DNA from: Phytophthora sp. 'mugwort'
Taxonomy: Eukaryota > Oomycota > Peronosporomycetes > Peronosporales > Peronosporaceae
Length of the DNA: 64,000 nucleotides
Assembly: GCA_033558025.1 (NCBI GenBank)
Contig: JAUCEF010000004.1
Location: forward strand, 2,356,001-2,420,000
Direction of reading: 5' to 3'
A program made the position numbers and the translations under genes. Below the pieces are notes generated by a model. The model had not been told where the DNA came from. It ran no database searches and saw only the letters and a program-made list of their open reading frames with translations. Positions within the stretch are counted from its first letter, which is position 1. Each line of letters begins with the position of its first letter. Below, piece by piece: positions 55,053-64,000 of the stretch.

Positions 55053-58000
55053 CTCCCACTCGACTCGACAGCCTTCAGCGCTTCGATGCCGAGTTTGCTC
55101 CGGAGCACACTGAACTGCGTCGCAGAGATTGGCTTCGTCATGATGTCCGCCAGCATGTCGGTTGTCGAAACATACTGCAGCACCACTTGACCGTCTTCCA
55201 CCTTCTCGCGCACGAAATGGTAGCGAATGTCGATGTGCTTGGTGCGCTTGTGGAATTCGGGATTCTTGGCCAACGCGATGGAGCCTTGGTTGTCCTCGTA
55301 GATCTTGATTGCTTCATCGCTTGTCATCTCGCCGAGCTCGCACAGGAACACCTTGAGCCACACCGCCTCTTGTGTCGCCTCCGATAGCGCCATGTACTCA
55401 GCTTCCGTCGAAGACAGCGCCACTGTCCGCTGCTTCTTGCTCCTCCAGCTGATGCATCCGCCATTCATCATGAACGCGTAGCCACTTGTACTTCTTCTTG
55501 ACTCGATGTCTCCAGCCCAGTCGGCATCTGAATAGCCTTGGGGTCCGTCGTCGCAGCTCGCTTGAAACTCGATGCCGTGCGTCTTCGTGCCCTGAATGTA
55601 CCTGAAGACCCTCTTGAGCGCCTGCCAGTGTGTCGGACATGGGTCTGCTGCAAACTGGCTGAGAACTCCCACTGCTGCTGCGAGGTCCGGGCGTGTGCCT
55701 ACCATGAGATACATGAGGCATCCCACAGCGTTCCGGTATGGCACGTTTACCATGGTCTCGTCGTGCTTGCAGCCGCCCTCGCACATGGCCTTGGTCAGCT
55801 TGAGGCCCGGATCCTGTGGCGTCTTAACAGGGTTGCTCTTCTCCATGTTGAACTTCTCCAGAATGTCTTTCGCAAACTTGGTTTGCCGCATCGACACCTT
55901 CCCTGTCGTCATATCTTGATCGATTTCCATGCCGAGGAAGTACTTGAGGTGGCCCAGGTCCGTCATCTCGAAACGGTCACTGAGCGCCTTCTTCGTCGAC
56001 TTGAGCAGCTTGTCGTTGTTACTTGCGAGGATCAGGTCGTCGACATATAGCGCCACGAAGATCATGTCTTGGTCGTCACGCTTGAAGTAGATGCAGTGGT
56101 CAGACTCGCACTTCTTGAACCCTAGCTTGAGCATGAGGTCGTCGATGGTCTTGTTCCACATCCGCGGCGACTGCTTCAAACCGTAAAGAGACCGCTTGAG
56201 CTGACAGACATAGTCCGGGTGCTTTTCATCGATGTAGCCGTCCGGCTGTGCCATGTAGATGTCTTCGTCTAACAAACCGTTCAGGAAAGCTGTCTTGACA
56301 TCCATCTGGTGCACCATGAGATTGTACTTGGCCGCCAGACTGAGCAGGATCCTGATCGACGTGAACTTGGCCACTGGCGCGAAAGTCTCGTCGTAGTCGA
56401 TGCCGTACTTCTGCGAAAATCCCTTGGCCACCAGTCGCGCCTTGAACCGTTCGATCTCTCCAGCCTGGTTCTCCTTCACACGGAACACCCATCGGTTGCC
56501 GATTGCCTTGCGTCCTTTTGGCAGCGGCACGAGGATCCACGTCTCGTTCTTGCGGAGCGACTCGACCTCCGAGTCACACGCCTCCTTCCACTTGACTGCG
56601 TCGCTGGATTCCATCGCCGACTTGAACGTGGTCGGCATTTCTCCCACTGAATTCACGACGTATGCAGCTTCGAAGTCTTGACTTTCTTGAGCCGCAGCCG
56701 ACATCTCGTCCAGAGTCAGGTGTCGACTCTGCCGCTTGGCACTTGGAACTTCCACAGCTTCTTCCAGCGACTGCGTCCGCGGGTGTCGCTTGCTGCCTGG
56801 TTCAAAACCTTCGTCCCGCGCTGTTTCTTCGTCTTCTTCTTCTTCGTCTTCTTCTTCTTTGTCGTCTTCATCCGACTGCAACGAATCTTGACCCGTCGTC
56901 TCTTCATCTTGAATGACCACCACCTCCCTCTGATGGTAGTCACGTCTCCCACTGTCGAAGACGTCTTCCATAAACTGCGCGTCGCGGCTCACCAGCACGC
57001 GACCGCTCTTGGTCTCTTCGAAACGGTACGCTTTCTCATGCTCCGAGTATCCCAGGAACCGACAGCGCACCGACCGAGCGTCAAACTTGGTGCGCTTCTC
57101 CTTCGGCACGTGCACGTACGCGTGGCAACCGAATACCTTGAGGTTCGCTAGCAGCGGTTTCTTGCCTGTCCAAACCTGGTGCGGCGACTTGTCGTGGTTG
57201 ATGGCACGCGTCGGACACCGATTACGGAGGAACGTAGCTGTCACGATAGCTTCACCCCAATACGTCTTGGGCAATCCAGCATGTTCCAGCATGCAACGCG
57301 CACACTCCACCAACGTCCGGTTCATGCGCTCGGCGACTCCGTTCAGCTGAGGCGTGTATGGCGGCGTGAACTTCTGCATGATACCACGGTCCGCACAGAA
57401 CTTGGCCATCTCACCCGAAGTGTACTCGCCGCCGTTGTCGCTCCGCAGCATTTTCACGCGCTTGCCAGTCTGGGTCTCAGCTAACGCGACGAATTGCGCG
57501 AACTTGTCGGCCACCTCGGACTTGTTGCGCAGCAAGTACACCACACAGAAGTGCGACTTGTCATCGATAAACGTGACAAAATAGCGCTTGCCTCCAAAGG
57601 TCGGCGTCTGCATGGGACCGCATACATCACTGTGTACGACTTCTAGCACTTGCTTGGCACGGTTTGGCGACGTCTTCATGTAGCTTACTCGCGTTTGCTT
57701 GCCGAGTGAGCATCCGTCGCACAGCTCCCACTGCTTCACCGACGCCATGTCGATACCAACACCGTAGCCCTTCTTGACGATGGCGTCTAGACCGCCATGG
57801 CCGATGTGACCAAGTCGAAGGTGCCAGAGGTACGACGTGGTGTCCCCTTGGCGATCCTTCGAACTTGCCGCATTGGCCTCGTCAGGCATCATCGGAGTCA
57901 TGCACAGCTTGAACAGTCCTTTGCCCTCACGAGCGCCGAGCTTCCACTTGAGACTCTTCGTTTCAGCGAAGCACCCGCCGCTCTCGAAGATAACTGGCCC

Positions 58001-59149
58001 GACGTCCTTAGTGAACCGACCAACCGAAAACAGGTTGCGCGACAGCTTCGGAATGTGCCACACGTTCGTGAGTACACCCTTCTTCATGCCGCGCGGGGTC
58101 TTCATCGACATCACAATGTCGCCGGTCCCCACAGCCTGAACCACACCGTCGTCCGCGAGATGCACGTCCACCGGAGAGATCTTCTTGTAGTTCTTCATGT
58201 ACTCCTTCGAGTACGTCATGTGCTGCGTCGCACCCGAGTCGACCAGCCACACTCCATTCGACTTGGAGGCACCCGTGTTACCACCAACCGAGAAGAGGAA
58301 GTCGCCAGAGTCATCTTCACTCTGCGCGACATTCGCTCGTTGCGGCCTCTGCCGCTCCGCGTTCTCGCGGATTCGCACCGGACACTTGGCGATCCAATGT
58401 CCGTGCTCGCCACAGTAGTGACAGGCACTAGTCTTCTGCGCCTGCCGACCCTTGCGCTTATTGTCGCTTGTCATGAACGCTTGACCTTGACCGTGCGCGG
58501 TGCCGTCCGTACCGCCACCTTGTTCCTTGCGCTTCATGTCCTCATGCAGCAGCCGAGACGTCACGAGTTCCCACGACAGTGAGTCGGCTCTCGACTCCAA
58601 CGCCGTGATCAGGAACTGGTACGACTCGCTCAGACTTCCCAAAAGCGTGATCACCAAGTCGTCCTCGCTGACCGGAGCGCCCACTGCGTCGAGCTGCTCC
58701 GCCAGCGTCTTGATCTTGTTGATGTGCTCCAGCACATCATCACCTTCGTCCATCATCGTCGTGAAGAAACGTCGACGAAGAAAGAGCTTGTTGGCCAAAC
58801 TCTTCTTCTCGAAGTGTCCTTCCAGTCTTGACCATGCATCATGCGCGCCACTCGCCGAGCGAACCAGCGGCAGCTGCGAATCCTCCATCGCGAGACAGAT
58901 CATCGCCAGCGCCTTGCGCGACTTCTTCCGAAAGAGCGCTTGATCCGCCGCAGTCTGGCAGTGCTCCAGCTTCACTTCCCCACTTGTCACTTCCCACAGT
59001 TCGCGCTCCTCGAGCACCATCTGCATCTTGAACTTCCACGTGTGGAAGTTAGTTCCGTCGAACTTGTTAATGCGGGCGGTAGTCGAAGTGGCGTCCATGG
59101 CGAAGGCGTAGTCGGGGTCTTGGTCAGGGAAGACGGGGCTTGGGCTCAT
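55010..59149 (-). CDS. gag-pol: Family A copia Gag-Pol polyprotein A8, 1379 aa, intact
   Basis: Uninterrupted frame from the ATG in the primer-binding site. Same architecture as A1: gag, CCHC knuckle at 243-256 (CHYCGEHGHWIAKC), protease LVDSGATQH, HHCC finger with intact CDGC, integrase D508, D571, E607, acidic linker, RT with QMDVKTAFL and LYVDDLILAS, RNase H with [23 protein letters not shown] and HIDIRYHF, C-terminus in the LTR. The acidic linker carries a 5-residue expansion (EEEDEEEEDEE) relative to A1 and A7, shared with A9. Identical LTRs and intact motifs make this the best candidate for a recently active family A copy. Confidence 0.95.
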   Translation of the reverse strand: MSPSPVFPDQDPDYAFAMDATSTTARINKFDGTNFHTWKFKMQMVLEERELWEVTSGEVKLEHCQTAADQALFRKKSRKALAMICLAMEDSQLPLVRSASGAHDAWSRLEGHFEKKSLANKLFLRRRFFTTMMDEGDDVLEHINKIKTLAEQLDAVGAPVSEDDLVITLLGSLSESYQFLITALESRADSLSWELVTSRLLHEDMKRKEQGGGTDGTAHGQGQAFMTSDNKRKGRQAQKTSACHYCGEHGHWIAKCPVRIRENAERQRPQRANVAQSEDDSGDFLFSVGGNTGASKSNGVWLVDSGATQHMTYSKEYMKNYKKISPVDVHLADDGVVQAVGTGDIVMSMKTPRGMKKGVLTNVWHIPKLSRNLFSVGRFTKDVGPVIFESGGCFAETKSLKWKLGAREGKGLFKLCMTPMMPDEANAASSKDRQGDTTSYLWHLRLGHIGHGGLDAIVKKGYGVGIDMASVKQWELCDGCSLGKQTRVSYMKTSPNRAKQVLEVVHSDVCGPMQTPTFGGKRYFVTFIDDKSHFCVVYLLRNKSEVADKFAQFVALAETQTGKRVKMLRSDNGGEYTSGEMAKFCADRGIMQKFTPPYTPQLNGVAERMNRTLVECARCMLEHAGLPKTYWGEAIVTATFLRNRCPTRAINHDKSPHQVWTGKKPLLANLKVFGCHAYVHVPKEKRTKFDARSVRCRFLGYSEHEKAYRFEETKSGRVLVSRDAQFMEDVFDSGRRDYHQREVVVIQDEETTGQDSLQSDEDDKEEEDEEEEDEETARDEGFEPGSKRHPRTQSLEEAVEVPSAKRQSRHLTLDEMSAAAQESQDFEAAYVVNSVGEMPTTFKSAMESSDAVKWKEACDSEVESLRKNETWILVPLPKGRKAIGNRWVFRVKENQAGEIERFKARLVAKGFSQKYGIDYDETFAPVAKFTSIRILLSLAAKYNLMVHQMDVKTAFLNGLLDEDIYMAQPDGYIDEKHPDYVCQLKRSLYGLKQSPRMWNKTIDDLMLKLGFKKCESDHCIYFKRDDQDMIFVALYVDDLILASNNDKLLKSTKKALSDRFEMTDLGHLKYFLGMEIDQDMTTGKVSMRQTKFAKDILEKFNMEKSNPVKTPQDPGLKLTKAMCEGGCKHDETMVNVPYRNAVGCLMYLMVGTRPDLAAAVGVLSQFAADPCPTHWQALKRVFRYIQGTKTHGIEFQASCDDGPQGYSDADWAGDIESRRSTSGYAFMMNGGCISWRSKKQRTVALSSTEAEYMALSEATQEAVWLKVFLCELGEMTSDEAIKIYEDNQGSIALAKNPEFHKRTKHIDIRYHFVREKVEDGQVVLQYVSTTDMLADIMTKPISATQFSVLRSKLGIEALKAVESSGSVVKETSRPAAVYR

Positions 59150-59153
59150 AACC
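59142..59153 (-). promoter_or_regulatory. A8 primer-binding site overlapping gag ATG
   Basis: Element-sense GGTTATGAGCCC directly after the LTR-terminal CCTTTT. Same anticodon-arm complementarity to initiator Met tRNA as in B and C; ATG at 59149. Confidence 0.75.
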
Positions 59154-59507
59154 AAAAGGCTTGGTCACTTGATGGCAAAATGCAAAGTGATTGATTTAGG
59201 TCCTTAGTTCGCAAACTCCTTGCTACCTCTAAGCCTACAGTTCTACCTACTGGGTACACTCTACTGGATTCTCTACTGGATACTGAGTTACTTCAGCCAA
59301 TCAGGGAGTGCCACGTAGAGCCCATCATGTACCCACAATCTTGTACCCACCCATGGCGTAATTGTCCGTGGCGTAAACACCGTCCCATAAACACCGTGAC
59401 GTAATCTTCGTCTCGTAATCACAGGATGATTGCGATGCCACTGAGTGAAGGTCATACCGGTATCCTACCGGTATACAGCAGCTGGTCGAGACGTCTCCTT
59501 GACAACA
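59154..59507 (-). repeat. A8 5' LTR (354 bp)
   Basis: Appears identical to 54699-55052. Right flank is the GAAGC copy belonging to A7. Confidence 0.95.
59184..59190 (-). promoter_or_regulatory. Initiator-like motif in A8 5' LTR
   Basis: Element-sense TCACTTT preceded by AAATCAA, about 31-37 bases before the LTR end. If used, R-U5 would be unusually short, with gag ATG only about 40 bases from the transcript start. Confidence 0.45.
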
Positions 59508-59512
59508 GAAGC

Positions 59513-61142
59513 CAGTGGATGCATGAAGGGTTTCTGCCTGCGTGCCAAATCGGAGAGCGAAGACTGCATCAAGACGTACATCATGAAGGTGCAGAAGCAG
59601 TTCGGCAAGAAGGTCAAGTTTGTGCGGCACGACGGAGCTCGTGAGTTTGCGACCAACTCGCTCAACGACTTCTACGAAGACGAAGGCATCGAGCAGCAAA
59701 CCACGGTTCCGTACGCGCACCAGACGAACGGCACGGCAGAGCGAGCCATCCGAACTATCGTTACGATCGGCCGCAGCATGCTGCATCACGCTAAGCTGGA
59801 CAAGTGTTTCTGGGCTGAGGCGGCCATGACTGCCATCTACGTGAAGAATCGTCTGCCGTCACCCAAGATCGAGCACAAGACTCCGTTCGAGATCGTCTAC
59901 AAGTCCAAGCCGAGTGTGAAGCACATGCGTGTGTTCGGCTGTCGGACGTACATTCTGACTCCGAAGGAGAAGCGGCTCAAGTGGGATCCCAAGGCTCGCG
60001 CTGGACTGTTCCTGGGTTACGAAGAAGTGTCCAAGGCGTATCGACTTTATGACATCGAGGCGGGGCAGGTGGTTATCAGTCGCGATGTCAACTTCGATGA
60101 GTCGACCTTTGGATTTTCACCGACGATTTCCGATGAAGATGTCGACGACCTGGACTTCGACTCGCTCGACATCGACAATGATGGTTTCCGCCAGACGGAG
60201 TACACGCAGGCAGGGAAGCGCAAGAGCCGCCCTTGTGACGAAGATGAAGCTGCCAGAAAACCGCGAGCTGTGCGTCATCGACCTGGACTGGAAGAAGCAA
60301 GTGCGCCGAACTACTCCCCTCCGCACCGAGCAGACGCAGACGAAGAAGAAAAGTCTGGAGACCAAGATGAAGAATCGACTCCACCAGTTTTTTGGCGTGC
60401 AAGTGCCAATGCCGTCGAAGCAGGCGATCTATCGGAGCCGACGACATTCCAAGAAGCGGTGAACGGCCCCGACCAAGTGCACTGGCGCAAGGCGATTCGT
60501 GCTGAGCTCGAATCGATGCGACTTCGTGGTGTGTTTCGTGCTGCCAAGTTGCCTAACGGACAACGCGCCATCGGCACCAAGTGGGTGTTCAAGATCAAGC
60601 GCAAAGCGGACGGATCGATCGAGAAGTACAAGGCGCGCCTCGTGGCCAAGGGGTTCAAGCAGAAGTACGGCATCGACTACACCGAGACGTTCTCGCCCGT
60701 GGTCAAGTACGTGACGCTGCGCATGATCATCGCGATTGCCAAGTATTTTGACTGGCCCCTCGACCAACTCGACGTGGTGACAGCTTTCCTGTACGGGATA
60801 ATGAAAGAACTGGTGTTCTGCGCGGTCCCCGAAGGTGTTGATCTCGACGGTGACTTCGACTGCCTGGAATTGGTGAAGGCGATCTACGGTCTCAAGCAAG
60901 CTTCGCGCGTGTGGAACGAGACCTTCGACGAGTTCGTGTGCTCCATCGGCTTTCAAGTATCGGCGTTCGACCCGTGCCTCTACATCAAGATCGTTGACGG
61001 TCACTGCGTGCTAGTGCTGGTCTACGTGGATGACGTGCTGATTACCGGAAGTTCACCCGAACTGATCTCACGCACGAAGACCGACCTCAAGACACGCTTC
61101 GAGATGACCGACAGCGGCAAGTGCGCGTTCGTTCTTGGGATC
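59513..61142 (+). pseudogene. B7 gag-pol residues 522-1065 (integrase and RT)
   Basis: Resumes B7 integrase ([32 protein letters not shown]), then the acidic linker, RT with QLDVVTAFL and [11 protein letters not shown] up to FVLGI. Open. Cut again after GGATC (61138-61142) by A9, so RNase H and the 3' LTR are outside the window. Reads FGFSPTISDE in the linker where Z reads [10 protein letters not shown]. Confidence 0.92.
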
Positions 61143-61496
61143 AAAAGGCTTGGTCACTTGATGGCAAAATGCAAAGTGATTGATTTAGGTCCTTAGTTCG
61201 CAAACTCCTTGCTACCTCTAAGCCTACAGTTCTACCTACTGGGTACACTCTACTGGATTCTCTACTGGATACTGAGTTACTTCAGCCAATCAGGGAGTGC
61301 CACGTAGAGCCCATCATGTACCCACAATCTTGTACCCACCCATGGCGTAATTGTCCGTGGCGTAAACACCGTCCCATAAACACCGTGACGTAATCTTCGT
61401 CTCGTAATCACAGGATGATTGCGATGCCACTGAGTGAAGGTCATACCGGTATCCTACCGGTATACAGCAGCTGGTCGAGACGTCTCCTTGACAACA
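61143..61496 (-). repeat. A9 3' LTR (354 bp)
   Basis: Same variants as the A8 LTRs. Left flank GGATC of B7; right side joins the polypurine tract and A9 coding sequence. Confidence 0.95.
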
Positions 61497-64000
61497 CTCC
61501 CACTCGACTCGACAGCCTTCAGCGCTTCGATGCCGAGTTTGCTCCGGAGCACACTGAACTGCGTCGCAGAGATTGGCTTCGTCATGATGTCCGCCAGCAT
61601 GTCGGTTGTCGAAACATACTGCAGCACCACTTGACCGTCTTCCACCTTCTCGCGCACGAAATGGTAGCGAATGTCGATGTGCTTGGTGCGCTTGTGGAAT
61701 TCGGGATTCTTGGCCAACGCGATGGAGCCTTGGTTGTCCTCGTAGATCTTGATTGCTTCATCGCTTGTCATCTCGCCGAGCTCGCACAGGAACACCTTGA
61801 GCCACACCGCCTCTTGTGTCGCCTCCGATAGCGCCATGTACTCAGCTTCCGTCGAAGACAGCGCCACTGTCCGCTGCTTCTTGCTCCTCCAGCTGATGCA
61901 TCCGCCATTCATCATGAACGCGTAGCCACTTGTACTTCTTCTTGACTCGATGTCTCCAGCCCAGTCGGCATCTGAATAGCCTTGGGGTCCGTCGTCGCAG
62001 CTCGCTTGAAACTCGATGCCGTGCGTCTTCGTGCCCTGAATGTACCTGAAGACCCTCTTGAGCGCCTGCCAGTGTGTCGGACATGGGTCTGCTGCAAACT
62101 GGCTGAGAACTCCCACTGCTGCTGCGAGGTCCGGGCGTGTGCCTACCATGAGATACATGAGGCATCCCACAGCGTTCCGGTATGGCACGTTTACCATGGT
62201 CTCGTCGTGCTTGCAGCCGCCCTCGCACATGGCCTTGGTCAGCTTGAGGCCCGGATCCTGTGGCGTCTTAACAGGGTTGCTCTTCTCCATGTTGAACTTC
62301 TCCAGAATGTCTTTCGCAAACTTGGTTTGCCGCATCGACACCTTCCCTGTCGTCATATCTTGATCGATTTCCATGCCGAGGAAGTACTTGAGGTGGCCCA
62401 GGTCCGTCATCTCGAAACGGTCACTGAGCGCCTTCTTCGTCGACTTGAGCAGCTTGTCGTTGTTACTTGCGAGGATCAGGTCGTCGACATATAGCGCCAC
62501 GAAGATCATGTCTTGGTCGTCACGCTTGAAGTAGATGCAGTGGTCAGACTCGCACTTCTTGAACCCTAGCTTGAGCATGAGGTCGTCGATGGTCTTGTTC
62601 CACATCCGCGGCGACTGCTTCAAACCGTAAAGAGACCGCTTGAGCTGACAGACATAGTCCGGGTGCTTTTCATCGATGTAGCCGTCCGGCTGTGCCATGT
62701 AGATGTCTTCGTCTAACAAACCGTTCAGGAAAGCTGTCTTGACATCCATCTGGTGCACCATGAGATTGTACTTGGCCGCCAGACTGAGCAGGATCCTGAT
62801 CGACGTGAACTTGGCCACTGGCGCGAAAGTCTCGTCGTAGTCGATGCCGTACTTCTGCGAAAATCCCTTGGCCACCAGTCGCGCCTTGAACCGTTCGATC
62901 TCTCCAGCCTGGTTCTCCTTCACACGGAACACCCATCGGTTGCCGATTGCCTTGCGTCCTTTTGGCAGCGGCACGAGGATCCACGTCTCGTTCTTGCGGA
63001 GCGACTCGACCTCCGAGTCACACGCCTCCTTCCACTTGACTGCGTCGCTGGATTCCATCGCCGACTTGAACGTGGTCGGCATTTCTCCCACTGAATTCAC
63101 GACGTATGCAGCTTCGAAGTCTTGACTTTCTTGAGCCGCAGCCGACATCTCGTCCAGAGTCAGGTGTCGACTCTGCCGCTTGGCACTTGGAACTTCCACA
63201 GCTTCTTCCAGCGACTGCGTCCGCGGGTGTCGCTTGCTGCCTGGTTCAAAACCTTCGTCCCGCGCTGTTTCTTCGTCTTCTTCTTCTTCGTCTTCTTCTT
63301 CTTTGTCGTCTTCATCCGACTGCAACGAATCTTGACCCGTCGTCTCTTCATCTTGAATGACCACCACCTCCCTCTGATGGTAGTCACGTCTCCCACTGTC
63401 GAAGACGTCTTCCATAAACTGCGCGTCGCGGCTCACCAGCACGCGACCGCTCTTGGTCTCTTCGAAACGGTACGCTTTCTCATGCTCCGAGTATCCCAGG
63501 AACCGACAGCGCACCGACCGAGCGTCAAACTTGGTGCGCTTCTCCTTCGGCACGTGCACGTACGCGTGGCAACCGAATACCTTGAGGTTCGCTAGCAGCG
63601 GTTTCTTGCCTGTCCAAACCTGGTGCGGCGACTTGTCGTGGTTGATGGCACGCGTCGGACACCGATTACGGAGGAACGTAGCTGTCACGATAGCTTCACC
63701 CCAATACGTCTTGGGCAATCCAGCATGTTCCAGCATGCAACGCGCACACTCCACCAACGTCCGGTTCATGCGCTCGGCGACTCCGTTCAGCTGAGGCGTG
63801 TATGGCGGCGTGAACTTCTGCATGATACCACGGTCCGCACAGAACTTGGCCATCTCACCCGAAGTGTACTCGCCGCCGTTGTCGCTCCGCAGCATTTTCA
63901 CGCGCTTGCCAGTCTGGGTCTCAGCTAACGCGACGAATTGCGCGAACTTGTCGGCCACCTCGGACTTGTTGCGCAGCAAGTACACCACACAGAAGTGCGA
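61454..64000 (-). CDS. gag-pol: Family A Gag-Pol polyprotein A9, partial at window end (residues ~532-1379)
   Basis: Minus-strand frame open to the window edge: integrase with LRSDNGGEY and GVAERMNR, acidic linker with the same 5-residue expansion as A8, RT with LYVDDLILAS, RNase H with all motifs, C-terminus and TAG in the LTR. Virtually identical to A8 over the shared region. Gag, protease and the first integrase Asp lie beyond base 64000. Confidence 0.93.
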   Translation of the reverse strand, partial: SHFCVVYLLRNKSEVADKFAQFVALAETQTGKRVKMLRSDNGGEYTSGEMAKFCADRGIMQKFTPPYTPQLNGVAERMNRTLVECARCMLEHAGLPKTYWGEAIVTATFLRNRCPTRAINHDKSPHQVWTGKKPLLANLKVFGCHAYVHVPKEKRTKFDARSVRCRFLGYSEHEKAYRFEETKSGRVLVSRDAQFMEDVFDSGRRDYHQREVVVIQDEETTGQDSLQSDEDDKEEEDEEEEDEETARDEGFEPGSKRHPRTQSLEEAVEVPSAKRQSRHLTLDEMSAAAQESQDFEAAYVVNSVGEMPTTFKSAMESSDAVKWKEACDSEVESLRKNETWILVPLPKGRKAIGNRWVFRVKENQAGEIERFKARLVAKGFSQKYGIDYDETFAPVAKFTSIRILLSLAAKYNLMVHQMDVKTAFLNGLLDEDIYMAQPDGYIDEKHPDYVCQLKRSLYGLKQSPRMWNKTIDDLMLKLGFKKCESDHCIYFKRDDQDMIFVALYVDDLILASNNDKLLKSTKKALSDRFEMTDLGHLKYFLGMEIDQDMTTGKVSMRQTKFAKDILEKFNMEKSNPVKTPQDPGLKLTKAMCEGGCKHDETMVNVPYRNAVGCLMYLMVGTRPDLAAAVGVLSQFAADPCPTHWQALKRVFRYIQGTKTHGIEFQASCDDGPQGYSDADWAGDIESRRSTSGYAFMMNGGCISWRSKKQRTVALSSTEAEYMALSEATQEAVWLKVFLCELGEMTSDEAIKIYEDNQGSIALAKNPEFHKRTKHIDIRYHFVREKVEDGQVVLQYVSTTDMLADIMTKPISATQFSVLRSKLGIEALKAVESSGSVVKETSRPAAVYR

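Larger units (their letters stand above)
54699..59507 (-). mobile_element. Family A element A8, complete, 4809 bp
   Basis: Two 354-bp LTRs that appear identical and an intact polyprotein. The left flank is A7 gag (ATCAG), the right flank is B7 (GAAGC), so the outer target-site half belongs to A7. The 5' LTR of A8 probably recombined with that of A7, deleting the A7 5' end. Confidence 0.93.

Noticed and set aside
1..64000. Possible endogenous retrovirus or other viral genomes
   Set aside because: The order integrase-RT-RNase H, single Gag-Pol frame and absence of any envelope-like frame indicate Ty1/copia retrotransposons only.

Overview
The 64 kb window appears to consist entirely of Ty1/copia-type LTR retrotransposons inserted into one another. 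No host gene, rRNA, tRNA or satellite array was recognised, and essentially every base can be assigned to an element, an LTR or a 5-bp target-site duplication (TSD). The organism is probably an oomycete, most likely Phytophthora or a relative. The LTRs of all three families carry a motif matching the oomycete initiator consensus YCAYTYY just upstream of gag, and the window resembles the copia-rich (CoLT) centromeres described in Phytophthora sojae. This assignment is an inference; no taxonomic marker gene is present.

Three families occur. Family A has 354-bp LTRs (subfamily A' has 313 bp), running TGTTG...CCTTTT in element sense, and a polyprotein of about 1374-1379 aa. Family B has LTRs of 350 bp (B-I), 343 bp (B-II) or a 339-bp hybrid, running TATTG...ATCA, and a 1346-aa polyprotein. 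Family C has one complete copy with 357-bp LTRs and a 1340-aa polyprotein. Each encodes one Gag-Pol reading frame: gag, CCHC zinc knuckle, DSG protease, HHCC/D,D35E integrase, YVDD reverse transcriptase, RNase H. Five copies are uninterrupted (A1, C1, Z, A5, A8), although A1 and C1 carry suspicious substitutions.

Layout. 1-317: family B fragment (minus). 318-5110: A1. 5111-7420: 3' part of B element B0. 7421-7639 plus 19200-20949: host element B1. Inside B1 lies B2 (7640-10618, 3' LTR 18852-19194), which holds A2 (10619-18851), which holds C1 (11660-16407). 20950-22446: B3, inserted in the B1 LTR. 22447-46378: A3 (A'), split by a two-element inverted B complex Y/Z (24465-33973) and by B6 (34319-44020), which itself contains A5 (38349-43293). 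46379-47213: A4 fragment sharing an LTR with A3. 47214-48891: inverted copy of the 5' end of A5. 48892-61142: B7, holding A7/A8 (50800-59507). 61143-64000: A9, running off the window.

Seven TSD pairs allow the nest to be unwound: CGAAT, GGTAT, ACTCG, AAGAC, TCTTT, CCGAC and GAAGC. Other junctions have unpaired flanks that stop exactly at LTR edges, which points to repeated LTR-LTR recombination (deletion, tandem fusion, inversion). In all three families the probable primer-binding site matches the anticodon arm of initiator methionine tRNA (a half-tRNA primer, as in Drosophila copia and Ty5), and the gag ATG lies inside it as the complement of the CAU anticodon. All coordinates and identity statements come from reading by eye; misassembly in such a repeat block cannot be excluded.
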